Below are positions 28,964 to 41,596 of a DNA stretch of 64,000 nt, piece by piece. Every line of letters starts with the position of its first letter. The stretch's first letter is position 1. The position numbers and the translations under genes are program-made. Source of the stretch: an uncultured Pseudomonadales bacterium (GTDB lineage Bacteria > Pseudomonadota > Gammaproteobacteria > Pseudomonadales > Azotimanducaceae); NCBI GenBank assembly GCA_938036875.1, contig CALHVX010000017.1:1-64000 (forward strand). The letters run 5' to 3'. A model generated the notes under the pieces. That model had not been told where the DNA came from. It worked only from the letters and a program-made list of their open reading frames with translations, and ran no database searches.

Positions 28964-31046
28964 TGACCACCTCATTTGACAGCGCACTCTGGATGCCAGC
29001 AGCGGTTACAGCACTCATGGCCATGTAGTAACTGCCCGGTGCCAAATCTAGCTCAACCTCAGTCGCTTGTGGATCAGCAACAAAAGTGTCATCGCTATAA
29101 CTGCCAGACTGCTCACCGTAGAATATGCGATAGCCAGATAGTCCTGATATTGGTGTTCCATCGGTGTTCTCAGCGGGCGCTTGCCACGCGACGGTCACTC
29201 GGTTCTCCAAGTTGACCGTAACCAGCGACTTCGTAGATCCTTGCGGACCGCTGCAAGTCAGCTCGAAGGACGTGCTTTCACTGATAGGTCCCACTTTAGT
29301 GCTACCGGAAACACCTTGAACACCACCCCAGCCGCGACCGGCAACACAGGATTCAGCATTGCTGCTGGACCAATTTAGGGTCACAAAATCCCCGCTGGTC
29401 ACGCCGGTCGCAGAGGCTCGCAAGCTAATACTAATATCAGCTTCGTCGGCAACCAAGCCAGATCCAGCTCCTGGCTCTGGCAAGGGGCTCTCAGTTTTAG
29501 GTGCATCGACAGCCCCTCCAGCAAGGCTACCGCCGCTTTTTGAGCCACCTAAATTACCACCGGTGCCCCTATCAGCAACCCCGTTATCCGTCTCAGTGCC
29601 GCCGTTGCGGCCATTGCCGGTTTCTCGTCCTAAAGCAACATCCACTGGATCTGCAACAAACTGACCACCTTCGCTGCTTACAAGAACTTTGATTGAGGCT
29701 TTATTTGTGCCACCAGCACCGTAGCAACGCAATTCAAACTGAGTTGAATGCTGCAAATTCTCTGCAAAATATCGGCCACTGAGTGAAACCGGACCTTCCC
29801 AGTCTTCTGAACCAGAGGCCAGACAACGATCAGCAGATGAACTCGCCCAAGACACTCGGGTTGACTGACCTTGAACAACCGCTACTTTCTCCGCGGTTAG
29901 GGATATGAATGGAGCTCTTTGTGCACCCTGCTCGCGCGATGCCTGAGCCAGGTTGCGAGCGGCAAGACCATCTGAGTTCGCCAGGCTTGCGCCAAGCTCT
30001 ACAAGTGCGGTTTGGGCATCTGCACCAAGTTGGCTACGCATGCGTGCACGCAATTCAGCGGGCTGGGATTCAACCAAAACGTCAACTACTTCTAGCAGAG
30101 CTGCATCGGTACTATCCAACGATTGCACCAACAGCAGTGACTCTAAAGCCTGATTTACCAATGAATCCTCTAAGGGCACTTCGGTAACACTTGGCGCTAC
30201 CGCGCCGGGCTCAATGATTGCCAATACAGCTTGATCCATTAACGCATTCGCCGAAGCACCACCAACCTGCAGGTCGCCCGACACAACTTCAAGCATGACG
30301 GCCGCTTCGGCGGCACGATAGGCCGCACCGCTAGGCATCACGCCTTGTGCCGAGTAACCATCAATCTTGCCGCCAAAGGCTAGATCGCAACCTAACTCAG
30401 CAACAACAGAATCTGCATCAACGATATCAGAGGAACCTTGGTTCATTGATGCGACGGTGCGTCGCACAATTTCACCCAAAGCTTCGGTAGCCAACACTAC
30501 ATTTGCTGCATTTTCAGCATCAATTGTTTGCGTCATCGGGTCCGCCAGCAATTCAGCGTTCATACCCAAATCAATCTGATCACGCGAACGTTGCCAAGTT
30601 TGCTTCAGCCCCTGGGTCGATAGATCGTTATCCAAGCAACGCGCAGTAGCCACAGTTAACGTGGTTTGCGGGGTTAGGTTGACCGTAGAATCAGCGTTTG
30701 TGTTAGCGACAGCTACCAGCTCAAAATCTAGCTCACGTCCGCTGACCATATCCGTGCCGCCGCTCGCGCGGATAACAACGGGTAGGTTAGTTCCAGCGGG
30801 AATTTCGAAAGCGTATTTTGCAGCAGCATCGCTAGTGGTGGTACCAATGACCTGGCCATTTGAATCTTCGAAGGTAAGGTCAGCATTGGCTACTGGCCCA
30901 TCACCAACACTGCCTGCAATTGCCAGGGGTGCCGAAGCTTGAGTGGGGCCGCTACTTCCACCATTTGAACATGCGGTTAAAACCAATATTACAATTGCCA
31001 CAAGTCCCACGCGGCAGCTTGTAAGCGTTTGGCGAGTACTACTCAT
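28950..31046 (-). CDS. large lipoprotein with two Ig-like repeats and C-terminal FN3-like domain
   Basis: Lipobox LTAC; repeated VSWASSSADRCLAS.../LNWSSSNAESCVAG... modules; VTVAWQAPAENTDGTPISGLSGYRIFYGEQSG. Confidence 0.75.
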   Translation of the reverse strand: MSSTRQTLTSCRVGLVAIVILVLTACSNGGSSGPTQASAPLAIAGSVGDGPVANADLTFEDSNGQVIGTTTSDAAAKYAFEIPAGTNLPVVIRASGGTDMVSGRELDFELVAVANTNADSTVNLTPQTTLTVATARCLDNDLSTQGLKQTWQRSRDQIDLGMNAELLADPMTQTIDAENAANVVLATEALGEIVRRTVASMNQGSSDIVDADSVVAELGCDLAFGGKIDGYSAQGVMPSGAAYRAAEAAVMLEVVSGDLQVGGASANALMDQAVLAIIEPGAVAPSVTEVPLEDSLVNQALESLLLVQSLDSTDAALLEVVDVLVESQPAELRARMRSQLGADAQTALVELGASLANSDGLAARNLAQASREQGAQRAPFISLTAEKVAVVQGQSTRVSWASSSADRCLASGSEDWEGPVSLSGRYFAENLQHSTQFELRCYGAGGTNKASIKVLVSSEGGQFVADPVDVALGRETGNGRNGGTETDNGVADRGTGGNLGGSKSGGSLAGGAVDAPKTESPLPEPGAGSGLVADEADISISLRASATGVTSGDFVTLNWSSSNAESCVAGRGWGGVQGVSGSTKVGPISESTSFELTCSGPQGSTKSLVTVNLENRVTVAWQAPAENTDGTPISGLSGYRIFYGEQSGSYSDDTFVADPQATEVELDLAPGSYYMAMSAVTAAGIQSALSNEVVITSR

Positions 31047-31271
31047 ATCTCTCTCCGATTCGCTTTAAGCTCCTTTCGTACTTGCCAAACCTCTCATTCA
31101 GCTAGGCACGAAACGATCCTCTCGGGGACAAAGTGTAAGCAGATTGTGAATAAATCCTGTGTTGTGCTCCGCAAATTGAAGATATCTAGAGTTCGTCCGG
31201 GCCTACAAAACGAGAATCACTCGACGTTTTGAGTGCTACTATCTTGTGCCACTGATCACATCAGGAAAGGT

Positions 31272-32057
31272 ATGACCGATATCTCGACAACCGAACCCAC
31301 CAAGAAAGGCACGGCCGCAGTCACCGCAGCTGTACTCATCATCGGTAACGAAATCTTGTCCGGTCGAACACAAGACACCAACCTGAACCATCTGGCCAAA
31401 ACCTTAGGTTCATGGGGCATTCAAGTGCGTGAGGCATCCGTCATTCCCGATATAGAGGAGACTATTGTCAATAGTGTTAACACCCTCCGGCAGCACTTCG
31501 ACTACGTTTTTACCACCGGTGGCATAGGTCCGACCCACGACGATATAACAGCGGAATGTATCGCCAAGGCATTTGAGGTACCGCTAGTTATACACCCTGA
31601 GATAGAAGCGGTTATTCGACGCAGAGAAGCACCGGAAGACGTTATGCAAAATCGCCTGCGTATGGCTAGGGTTCCACAAGGCGCTAGGCTCATTGACAAC
31701 CCAACGGGTGGTCCTCAAGGTTTTGCCTTAGCCAACGTGCATGTCATGGCTGGCATTCCGCTGGTGATGCAAGCCATGCTGAGCAGCTTAGAAGGCAAGC
31801 TCAACACTGGTGCCATTGTGCAGTCGCGATCCATTACCGCTTATTTGGGCGAAAGCCAAATTGCCGCTGAACTCACCGCCATTCAAGATCGCTTTGCCGA
31901 ATTGGATGTTGGTAGCTACCCCTTCTTCCGAGATTCTCGCTACGGCACCACCTTGGTGATCCGTGGCACCAACTTAGAAGACCTCGAGGCGGCTGCACAA
32001 CTAGTTCGCGACATGGTTACAGCGGCCGGAGGTGAACCATTAGATGCACAGCGTTGA
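31272..32057 (+). CDS. CinA-like/MoaB-Mog domain competence-damage protein
   Basis: AAVLIIGNEILSGRTQDTNLNHLAKTLGSWGIQVREASVIPD, FTTGGIGPTHDDITAECIAKAF. Confidence 0.92.
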   Translation: MTDISTTEPTKKGTAAVTAAVLIIGNEILSGRTQDTNLNHLAKTLGSWGIQVREASVIPDIEETIVNSVNTLRQHFDYVFTTGGIGPTHDDITAECIAKAFEVPLVIHPEIEAVIRRREAPEDVMQNRLRMARVPQGARLIDNPTGGPQGFALANVHVMAGIPLVMQAMLSSLEGKLNTGAIVQSRSITAYLGESQIAAELTAIQDRFAELDVGSYPFFRDSRYGTTLVIRGTNLEDLEAAAQLVRDMVTAAGGEPLDAQR

Positions 32058-33226
32058 GGTATGCCGTTGCAACCTTAATCTTGTGGCTTCTTAGCGGTCC
32101 ATCACTTGGCTTTAACGATACCGAGCTAGCCAAGTACCAAAGCTTGCAAGGCCACAAAGCGATGGCGCATGCTGTGGGTGAAAACAGCCCAGCAAACTTC
32201 AGCGCCAACGAGGCAAACGAGCTAGTCGCAGCCGCTAACGCAATTGCATTGTGTCAACAAAACGCAGCTCAACCCCAGCGCTGCGAGCTCGTGCATCTAA
32301 ACAATGAAGCGATGACAACCGGCGCTAGCCTCAAGGCAGAACTCAACAGTAAGCTGGGGAAGCAACCACATCCACTGTTTATGTGGCGCTACAGCAACGC
32401 AAAAACCACCCTATTTCTCACCGGCTCTGTACACGTATTAAAGCCCAGCAGTTATCCTTTACCGGTACAATTCGAAGAGGCATTTAGCCAGGCGCAAACT
32501 CTAGTACTAGAGGTTAACTTAGCCGATCTAAACAAAGCGGAGTTGCAACAAGCCTTTCAACAAAGGGCTTTGTTGCCAGCACAACAAAGCCTGAGCCAAC
32601 AACTCGGCCCGAATTTAACAAGGCGGGTTGCGACGCAATTGAGCCGCTATGGTATAGAGATAGCGTCGCTGTCCCGATTCAAACCCGCAGCCGTGACACA
32701 ACAATTGGTCATGCTACGGCTAGTTACCATGGGCTACCCCAACAACAGCGGTGTAGAGCAACACTTCTTAGCTAAGCTGAACGGGCGACGCGTCCAGGCA
32801 TTGGAAACCATCGGTGAACAGCTAGATTTACTGTTCAACCAACCGATGCCGGTTCAAATTGCATTGCTAGAGGAAACCCTAGAGCAATTCGACCAAGTGG
32901 ACCAGCAGATGAGCGAGTTGGTTCTGGCCTGGATGGCGGGCGATGACCAACGTATGTTGGCTGAGTTTAAAGCCCAGGCTGGCAGTTCAGCGGAGGCAAA
33001 ACTGTTCTACGAGAAGCTGTTGGACGATAGAAACATAGCCATGGCTGACAAGATAGCAGCCCTGCTCGACAAACCAGGTACACATTTAGTTGTTGTAGGT
33101 GCTGCACATTGCGCTGGAGACAAAGGCATCGTTAGGCTTCTTAAAGAACGGGGCTTAGCGGGCCAACGCATCTGGTCGAATCAAGAAATTCGTCCAGCAA
33201 CTACACGACAGCACACACAACATTAA
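32054..33226 (+). CDS. TraB/GumN family protein
   Basis: HPLFMWRYSNAKTTLFLTGSVHVLKPSSYPLP, HLVVVGAAHCAGDKGIVRLLKERG; TTG start overlapping CinA-like stop. Confidence 0.88.
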   Translation: MRYAVATLILWLLSGPSLGFNDTELAKYQSLQGHKAMAHAVGENSPANFSANEANELVAAANAIALCQQNAAQPQRCELVHLNNEAMTTGASLKAELNSKLGKQPHPLFMWRYSNAKTTLFLTGSVHVLKPSSYPLPVQFEEAFSQAQTLVLEVNLADLNKAELQQAFQQRALLPAQQSLSQQLGPNLTRRVATQLSRYGIEIASLSRFKPAAVTQQLVMLRLVTMGYPNNSGVEQHFLAKLNGRRVQALETIGEQLDLLFNQPMPVQIALLEETLEQFDQVDQQMSELVLAWMAGDDQRMLAEFKAQAGSSAEAKLFYEKLLDDRNIAMADKIAALLDKPGTHLVVVGAAHCAGDKGIVRLLKERGLAGQRIWSNQEIRPATTRQHTQH

Positions 33227-33245
33227 CAAACAAAGGGGAAACACC

Positions 33246-33962
33246 ATGAGCTTTGCAGGAAAGAAAGTCCTAGTACTAGGCGGCACGTCTGGCATCGGTT
33301 TAGCAGCGGCCCAACAGTTTCATACTGCCGGTGCCAGCGTTGTGGTCATCAGTCGAGATAAAGACAAGGTGGCTAATGCCGCTGCTAGCGTTGGCGATAA
33401 TTGCACAGGTGAGACCCTGGATGTGCTCGACATGGAGGCTATGCGAGCACTATTTGCAGCGCACGCCCCATTTGACATCATGGTCAATGCGGCCACTGGC
33501 GGTGAACGTGCCACTGGCCCTTTTGCCAAGATGGACCTAGAAGGCTTCCGCGGCTCGTTCCGCAAGCTCTGGGGTTACACCAACTCAGTCCAAGCGGCGC
33601 TACCTCACCTTGCCGACGACGGCAACATGGTTCTAGTGAGCGGAGCACCAGCACGCAAGGCCCCACCGGGCTATGCCGCTATCTCAACCGTTGGCAACGC
33701 AGTGGAAGGTTTCTGCCGAGCGGTTGCAACAGAAATTGCACCAAAGCGACTCAACGTTGTGTCACCCGGCATTATCGATACACCTATGTTTGCCGTAGAT
33801 GGCGCGGCGCGCGATGACTTCTTGGACAAAGCCACTGCCAACAACTTGATTAAACGGGCTGGTACCGCTGACGAGGTAGCCAGTGGCATTCTGTTTGTAG
33901 CGGGCAATCCGTTCGTTACCGGAACCACCGTAGATGTCGATGGCGGTATGCTGCTGCCTTAA
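33246..33962 (+). CDS. SDR family oxidoreductase
   Basis: KKVLVLGGTSGIGLAAAQQF, C-terminal FVTGTTVDVDGGMLLP. Confidence 0.93.
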   Translation: MSFAGKKVLVLGGTSGIGLAAAQQFHTAGASVVVISRDKDKVANAAASVGDNCTGETLDVLDMEAMRALFAAHAPFDIMVNAATGGERATGPFAKMDLEGFRGSFRKLWGYTNSVQAALPHLADDGNMVLVSGAPARKAPPGYAAISTVGNAVEGFCRAVATEIAPKRLNVVSPGIIDTPMFAVDGAARDDFLDKATANNLIKRAGTADEVASGILFVAGNPFVTGTTVDVDGGMLLP

Positions 33963-33986
33963 CTCGGGTTGTAACTGCAGATAAGT

Positions 33987-34014
33987 TGCAGCGGATAAGG
34001 TTTTATCCGCTGCA
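33987..34014. terminator. bidirectional hairpin between convergent genes
   Basis: TGCAGCGGATAA-GGTT-TTATCCGCTGCA, 12-bp perfect stem between convergent CDSs. Confidence 0.6.
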
Positions 34015-34047
34015 CACCCAAACCCGCCTTACCCCTTTGGGCTGCGG

Positions 34048-36270
34048 TTAACCAACCTCGTCTTGCTCCTCCACGCGATAGCGCAAGTCGTAGTTCTTCA
34101 AAGGTAATTGTCGCACCCGAGTTCCGGTTGCATTAAACACGGCGTTAGCCAGTGCCGGCGCAATACCTGGCGTGCCTGGCTCCCCGGCACCACCCCACGC
34201 AACACCACTATTGATGATATGCGTCTCAATGGTGGGCGCTTCGTTCATACGGAGCGCTTGGTAGTCATGAAAATTGCTCTGCACCGCAGCACCGTCATCG
34301 ATGGTTATCTCACCGTACAACGCCGCCGTTAAACCGTAGACAATGCCGGATTCGATTTGCGCTGTAAGCCCATCAGGTGACACGGCAAACCCTGCATCCA
34401 CTGCAGCAACCACCCGGTCAACCGAGACGTTACCGTCGACAACGGTCACCTCAACCACCTGTGCAACCAAAGACCCAAAGGACTCTTGTAGCGCAATGCC
34501 ACGGCCGCGCCCTTTGGGCAACGGGGTACCCCACTCGGCTTGCTCAGCCGCTAACTTCAATACCGCCTGATGCCGAGGCTTGCCCGACAACAGCTCCAAA
34601 CGCAGCTCAAAAGGATCTGCATCACTAGCTGCCGCCACCTCATCAATAAAAGATTCGGTAAAGAAGCCATGCTGAGAGTGGTCAACACTGCGCCAAGGAC
34701 CAAATGGAACATGGGTTGGGCTACTCACATGCCCTATGTCTTGCGCTGCTATCGCATAGGGAATGAGTGGCGCTTCTGCAGGCTCATGCTTGTCGACGTA
34801 GCTGTTTTCCCAAGCAATAGGTTTACCTTGCGCATTTAGCGCCGCACGAAAACGGCTTTGAATAGCAGGTCGGTAGTTGTCCTGGCGCATGTCCTCTTCG
34901 CGAGACCAAACCAACTGCACCGGCCGGCGCACTTTATCTGCAAGCTGAGCGGCCTGTATAACCCAATCTGGGGAGGCCTTGCGACCAAAACCCCCACCCA
35001 TAAAGTGATTGTGGAGCGTGACATCTTCAACATCCAACGACAGCGCTTCTGCCACTGCATGTTTAAAGCCAAGAGGGTTCTGACAACCCACCCATATCTC
35101 GCAAATGCCGTCGTGTACCCAGGCAGTGGCATTCACCGGCTCCATGCAAGCGTGCGCTAGATAAGGAACCCGATAGTCCGCGGTAACCACCTGATCCGCC
35201 GCCGCAAACGCGCCAGCGACATCACCCGCAGCAAGGTCTGATTTGCGCTCGGTGCCCGCATCTAAATCGCCCTCGAACTGAGCAAAAATCGATTCCGAAG
35301 AAACCTTGTCTAAACCTTGGGTATCCCACTGCGGCGATACTTTGGCTAGTGCTTGGCGGGCTTGCCAATAGCCTTGCGCCACAACAGCTACGGCATTATC
35401 CAAACTCACCACTTCAAGCACACCCGGCTGCGAGCTAGCCGCGCTGGCATCTACCGACTTTAACTTGCCACCAAAAACCGGAGCTCGCTGAATGGTGGCA
35501 TACACCATGTCGGGCAGACTGACATCCATAGCGAACTGGGCTGTGCCATCAACTTTTGCTGGGATGTCCCGGCGAGGCACGCTTTTACCCATGAGCTGGA
35601 AATCTTTCATCGGCTTGAGTTTGGGTGTCGCCGGTGGTGTCATCTCTGCCGCCGCAGCCGCAAACTCACTGTAAGGCGCGCGTCGATTGCTAGCCTCATG
35701 TGTGATGTAGCTGTGGCTGGTGGCCAGCTCACCAACCGGCACCTGCCAGGCACTGGCCGCTGCACTAAGCAGCATCTGTCGAGCTGCTGAACCAGCAATT
35801 CGCATACCGTAGACACCGGTGGTTCGAATGCTCGCGCTACCTCCAGTGACTTGAAGGTGCATGGATTTGGTAATTTGAAAAAATAGACCGTCTACCGTGG
35901 GTACTAAAACACTCGGTATCGGCGCGTCACCGAGGATAAAACCCTTGCCCATGGCGTAGTTGGCGTATTCATCAAAAGCCGGCGCCTCCATAAAGGTTGT
36001 GGTGTCCCAATCCGCATCCATTTCGTCCGCCAGCATCTGCATCAATGCGGTTTGCGCGCCTTGACCCATCTCTGAATGAGGCACGATAACGGTTGTGGCG
36101 TTGTCTGCACCCAGCTTCACCCAGGCATTGACCAACGTTTCGTCAGCACCAGTCACTAACGGTGCCAGTTTGGGTGCGCGATGCCCCATACGCAGCGCCA
36201 CACCGACCAATAAACCGCCACCAGCAACAACGCCCGTGGTGAGCACCGCACGTCTTGTCCACTTACCCAT
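34048..36270 (-). CDS. xanthine dehydrogenase-family molybdopterin-binding subunit, isoquinoline 1-oxidoreductase beta-like
   Basis: Tat-like signal [76 protein letters not shown]. Confidence 0.92.
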   Translation of the reverse strand: MGKWTRRAVLTTGVVAGGGLLVGVALRMGHRAPKLAPLVTGADETLVNAWVKLGADNATTVIVPHSEMGQGAQTALMQMLADEMDADWDTTTFMEAPAFDEYANYAMGKGFILGDAPIPSVLVPTVDGLFFQITKSMHLQVTGGSASIRTTGVYGMRIAGSAARQMLLSAAASAWQVPVGELATSHSYITHEASNRRAPYSEFAAAAAEMTPPATPKLKPMKDFQLMGKSVPRRDIPAKVDGTAQFAMDVSLPDMVYATIQRAPVFGGKLKSVDASAASSQPGVLEVVSLDNAVAVVAQGYWQARQALAKVSPQWDTQGLDKVSSESIFAQFEGDLDAGTERKSDLAAGDVAGAFAAADQVVTADYRVPYLAHACMEPVNATAWVHDGICEIWVGCQNPLGFKHAVAEALSLDVEDVTLHNHFMGGGFGRKASPDWVIQAAQLADKVRRPVQLVWSREEDMRQDNYRPAIQSRFRAALNAQGKPIAWENSYVDKHEPAEAPLIPYAIAAQDIGHVSSPTHVPFGPWRSVDHSQHGFFTESFIDEVAAASDADPFELRLELLSGKPRHQAVLKLAAEQAEWGTPLPKGRGRGIALQESFGSLVAQVVEVTVVDGNVSVDRVVAAVDAGFAVSPDGLTAQIESGIVYGLTAALYGEITIDDGAAVQSNFHDYQALRMNEAPTIETHIINSGVAWGGAGEPGTPGIAPALANAVFNATGTRVRQLPLKNYDLRYRVEEQDEVG

Positions 36271-36766
36271 GCTGCACCTCCAAGCTTGGGTCAAAATTCT
36301 GCACTACCGCTTGGCCTGCTGCACGTTTGATCGCCTTACGAATACGCCCGTAAGTGCCGCAGCGGCAAATATTGCCAGCCATGGCGGTATCAATATCCGC
36401 ATCCGTCGGTTCTGGGTTCTTGGCCAGCAACGCAGCAGCAGACATGATTTGACCCGACTGACAGTAACCACATTGGGGCACTTGCTCGTCAATCCAGGCC
36501 TGCTGCAGTGGATGAGGATTGTTCGCTACGCTCCCTAAGCCTTCAATGGTAGTGACGTCTTGACCTTGAGCAGAGGCTAGCGGGGTCACACAAGCACGTA
36601 CTGGTTGGCCATTGATATGGATCGTACAAGCGCCACACTGAGCCATGCCGCAACCAAATTTAGTACCGGTCAGCTGCAGTTGCTCTCGCAGAACCCACAA
36701 CAGGGGGGTCGCTGGATCGACCTCCACTACTTGCTGGGTCCCGTTAACAGTAAAAGTGGTCATCAA
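36263..36766 (-). CDS. (2Fe-2S)-binding protein, isoquinoline 1-oxidoreductase alpha-like
   Basis: [60 protein letters not shown]. Confidence 0.95.
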   Translation of the reverse strand: MMTTFTVNGTQQVVEVDPATPLLWVLREQLQLTGTKFGCGMAQCGACTIHINGQPVRACVTPLASAQGQDVTTIEGLGSVANNPHPLQQAWIDEQVPQCGYCQSGQIMSAAALLAKNPEPTDADIDTAMAGNICRCGTYGRIRKAIKRAAGQAVVQNFDPSLEVQHG

Positions 36767-36855
36767 CGGCTCCTGTCCTACCCAAAGTAGGCTAGATAAT
36801 AGAAGCCGTTAGTATGTCGCAAAGCAGCGTTTTGGTCACTGGTTGCCAATCTGTA

Positions 36856-38421
<1,566 letters not shown>

Positions 38422-38458
38422 GGAGCAACCCTGCTTAGTGTTGGGCGGTTTAGTTAAA

Positions 38459-40087
38459 TCAAGGCTTCCAGCTATCGCGCAAGGTGACCGTACGATTGAA
38501 GGTGCGTTCTAGCTTGCTATCGCGGAAAAAGTATCCGGTGCGCTCAAACTGGAAGTGGCTTGCCTGGGCGGTTAGCAGGGCTGGCTCCAGGCGCGCGCTA
38601 ACTTCAGTTAACGAGTTGGCATCCAACGCATCCAAAAAATTGTCCTTGTCTGGCGATGCATCGCTAAAGAGACGTTCATACAAACGCACGGTCACCGCTT
38701 CACTCTCCTGCGCGCTCACCCAGTGGATGACCCCTTTGGGTTTCAGGCCGCTGGTATCTTCACCGCTTTTAGAATCCGGGAAGTAAGTACATTGCAGCTC
38801 CTGAATTAGACCGTCCGCATCGGTGATGACCTCATCACAACGAATGATGTACCCATAGCGCAAGCGCACCATTTCACCCGGTGATAGGCGCTTGTACTTT
38901 TTCGGCGGCTCGAGCTCAAAATCCGCACGCTCAATAAACAGTTCACCTGAAAACGGAAGTTCTCGGGTGCCTAAACTCTCGTTCTGCTGGTGCCAAGGTG
39001 CGGTCAACTGCACCGGTCCGGCCGTGTAATTGGTGATAACCACCTTCAACGGTTCCAGTACCGCCATGCCCCGAGGCGCACTGGCCTCTAAGTCTTGCCG
39101 AACGCAATAATCCAGCAAGCCCATCTCAACCAGGTTGTCTTGCTTGGTGACACCAATTCGGCTACAAAAATCTCGTATAGCGGCTGCTGTCACCCCTCGG
39201 CGGCGCATACCGGCGATGGTCGGCATACGCGGATCATCCCACCCATCCACATGCTGCTCGGTAACCAATTGCAGCAACAACCGTTTACTCATCACCGTGT
39301 GTTCAAGCCCAAGCCGCGAGAACTCAATTTGCGGTGGATGCCAATTGGCGCTGATATTGTCTAGCACCCAATCGTAGAGCGGTCGATGGTCGGCAAACTC
39401 CAAGGTGCAAAGCGAGTGGGTAATTCCCTCCAACGCATCGCAAATGCAGTGGGTATAGTCGTACATAGGGTAAATGGGCCAAGCATCCCCGGTACGTTGA
39501 TGATGCACCTTACGAATGCGGTACAGCACCGGATCACGCATATTGATATTCGGTGACGCCATATCAATCTTGGCCCGCAAGACATATTCACCGTCGGCAA
39601 ACTCCCCTGCACGCATGCGCTCGAACAGGTCTCTATTCTCTGCCGCGGACCGGTCGCGATCTGGGCTATTACGCCCAGGCTCGGTTAAGGTGCCACGAAA
39701 TTCACGCATCTGCTCAGCATTCAAGCTGCACACAAAAGCCTTATCGGCATCGATGAGCTCTAAAGCAAAACCATACAATTGCTCGAAATAGTCTGACGCA
39801 TAAGTCAGGCGATCACCCCAATCAAAGCCCAGCCAGGCAACATCTTCACTGATCGCCTCAACAAAGGCCTGATCTTCTTTTACTGGGTTGGTGTCGTCAA
39901 AACGAAGGTAAGTTTTACCCCCATGCTCCGCCGCCACCCCAAAATTGAGGCAGATGGATTTGGCATGACCAATGTGCAGGTAGCCATTGGGCTCCGGTGG
40001 AAATCGGGTGACCACACTGGTGTTGGTGCCACTGGCTAGGTCGTGGGCAATGCGCTGACGGATAAAATCAGAAGTTTCGGCGTCCAT
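38459..40087 (-). CDS. glnS: glutaminyl-tRNA synthetase
   Basis: [49 protein letters not shown] (MSKRL). Confidence 0.97.
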   Translation of the reverse strand: MDAETSDFIRQRIAHDLASGTNTSVVTRFPPEPNGYLHIGHAKSICLNFGVAAEHGGKTYLRFDDTNPVKEDQAFVEAISEDVAWLGFDWGDRLTYASDYFEQLYGFALELIDADKAFVCSLNAEQMREFRGTLTEPGRNSPDRDRSAAENRDLFERMRAGEFADGEYVLRAKIDMASPNINMRDPVLYRIRKVHHQRTGDAWPIYPMYDYTHCICDALEGITHSLCTLEFADHRPLYDWVLDNISANWHPPQIEFSRLGLEHTVMSKRLLLQLVTEQHVDGWDDPRMPTIAGMRRRGVTAAAIRDFCSRIGVTKQDNLVEMGLLDYCVRQDLEASAPRGMAVLEPLKVVITNYTAGPVQLTAPWHQQNESLGTRELPFSGELFIERADFELEPPKKYKRLSPGEMVRLRYGYIIRCDEVITDADGLIQELQCTYFPDSKSGEDTSGLKPKGVIHWVSAQESEAVTVRLYERLFSDASPDKDNFLDALDANSLTEVSARLEPALLTAQASHFQFERTGYFFRDSKLERTFNRTVTLRDSWKP

Positions 40088-40162
40088 TAACAGATGTTCC
40101 TATGCTTAGGCCGCGTAGTGTAGCCGATGCTGCTACTATGATTCCGCATCTTCCGACAGCTA

Positions 40163-41596
40163 GTGAGGCTGGCATTTGACCCTCTTTCACGTTCAGGGCG
40201 AGATAGAAATTTGACGCAGCGGCTACTTTTGGGCTGCTGCGCTGCCCTGCTTGCAGGTGTAGCACTGACCTGGGCACACCACCAACGTGAGCCCCAATGG
40301 CGCATCGCCCAAGGAATGGCAGGCCAACACTGGTATCGATTGGGCCTGGAAACAGCGCATATTGGCTACCTAGCCAGCCAGACTCGGCCGGGCAGCGACG
40401 GCGGCTGGATCTTCAGCAGCGATCTACGCTTTGCCATGAGCGAAAGTGCCCCAGTACAGATTCAACAGACCCTGAGCTTTGGCCCCAGCGCCCCTTACCC
40501 TTTGCTCCGGGCCGATTACTCGCTGCGTCGAGGATCCAACCAGCTGCTCGTGAACGCCGTGGCTGACAATGGGCAAACGGGCAGCTACCAAGTGCGGCTC
40601 TCTCGCAACGGGTCCGAAAGTAGCGAGACCACCGAGTGGTCCTACACCCTCGGTGACTACCTAGCCTTCGAAACCTGGCTGCAGGACACCAATCCAGGCC
40701 CGGATTCGCGACTCACTATCCGTAGCCTAGATCTGGAACGTTTGCGACTAACCCCAAAAGTGATGCAACTCGAAGATCATAACGAAGCCGGGTACCGAGT
40801 CTCCAATTCAGCACCCCAGTCCGACTCAAGCATCGAGTTACAGCCAAATTTTGTCCCCAGGCGGATGCAACTGGCGGGGCTATTCGAGCTGGAGCTGAGT
40901 ACCCAAGCCCAAGCACTAGCACCGCGCAGCGCGCTCCAGCACGCCAGCTATTTTGTGCCCTTAGACAGACCCCTGCGCAACCACTCTGAGCTCACTCAAC
41001 TGCAACTGGAACCTCAGCCCAGCTCAGACAACAGTTGGCCATCACCACTAATACTCTCCAGCAACAGCATTAGCTCCAACGCCAAACCCGCAGCGCACGA
41101 TCTGCAGGCCACCGCCGACTACCCTATACACGATGCTAGGTTGCAAACCTTACTAGGCTCTTTAGATCTTGCAGGCAATGCCCAACAAAACACCGAGCGC
41201 CTCACGCGTTTTGTGCATCACTTCTTAACCTATAAGAACCAAATCAACTCAACGCCGGTGTTGGATTTGTTGGATCGACCCGAAGGGGATTGCAGTGAGT
41301 ACGCGGAGCTATTCACCAGCTTAGCCCGAGCTGCCGGCATTCCTAGCCGCACAGTCTACGGCCTGGCTTACACCGATGAGCCAAGCCCAGCCCTGAGCTT
41401 TCACGCCTGGAACGAAGCCTGGGTCGACGATCACTGGCTATCCGTTGACCCTACCTGGAACCAGGTATCGATCGACGCAACCCATCTGTTGCTTCCCACC
41501 AATGAACGCGCTGCCTTGCGCCTGCTAACCGGGCGCAGTGAGGTCCGCTTCAGCGTGCTGGCAACCCAGTATGCAAACCTCTCACCCGGCAGCTAA
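40163..41596 (+). CDS. transglutaminase-like domain protein
   Basis: LDRPEGDCSEYAELFTSLARAAGIPSRTVYGLAY, SFHAWNEAWVDDHWLSVDPTW (Cys-His-Asp). Confidence 0.9.
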   Translation: MRLAFDPLSRSGRDRNLTQRLLLGCCAALLAGVALTWAHHQREPQWRIAQGMAGQHWYRLGLETAHIGYLASQTRPGSDGGWIFSSDLRFAMSESAPVQIQQTLSFGPSAPYPLLRADYSLRRGSNQLLVNAVADNGQTGSYQVRLSRNGSESSETTEWSYTLGDYLAFETWLQDTNPGPDSRLTIRSLDLERLRLTPKVMQLEDHNEAGYRVSNSAPQSDSSIELQPNFVPRRMQLAGLFELELSTQAQALAPRSALQHASYFVPLDRPLRNHSELTQLQLEPQPSSDNSWPSPLILSSNSISSNAKPAAHDLQATADYPIHDARLQTLLGSLDLAGNAQQNTERLTRFVHHFLTYKNQINSTPVLDLLDRPEGDCSEYAELFTSLARAAGIPSRTVYGLAYTDEPSPALSFHAWNEAWVDDHWLSVDPTWNQVSIDATHLLLPTNERAALRLLTGRSEVRFSVLATQYANLSPGS

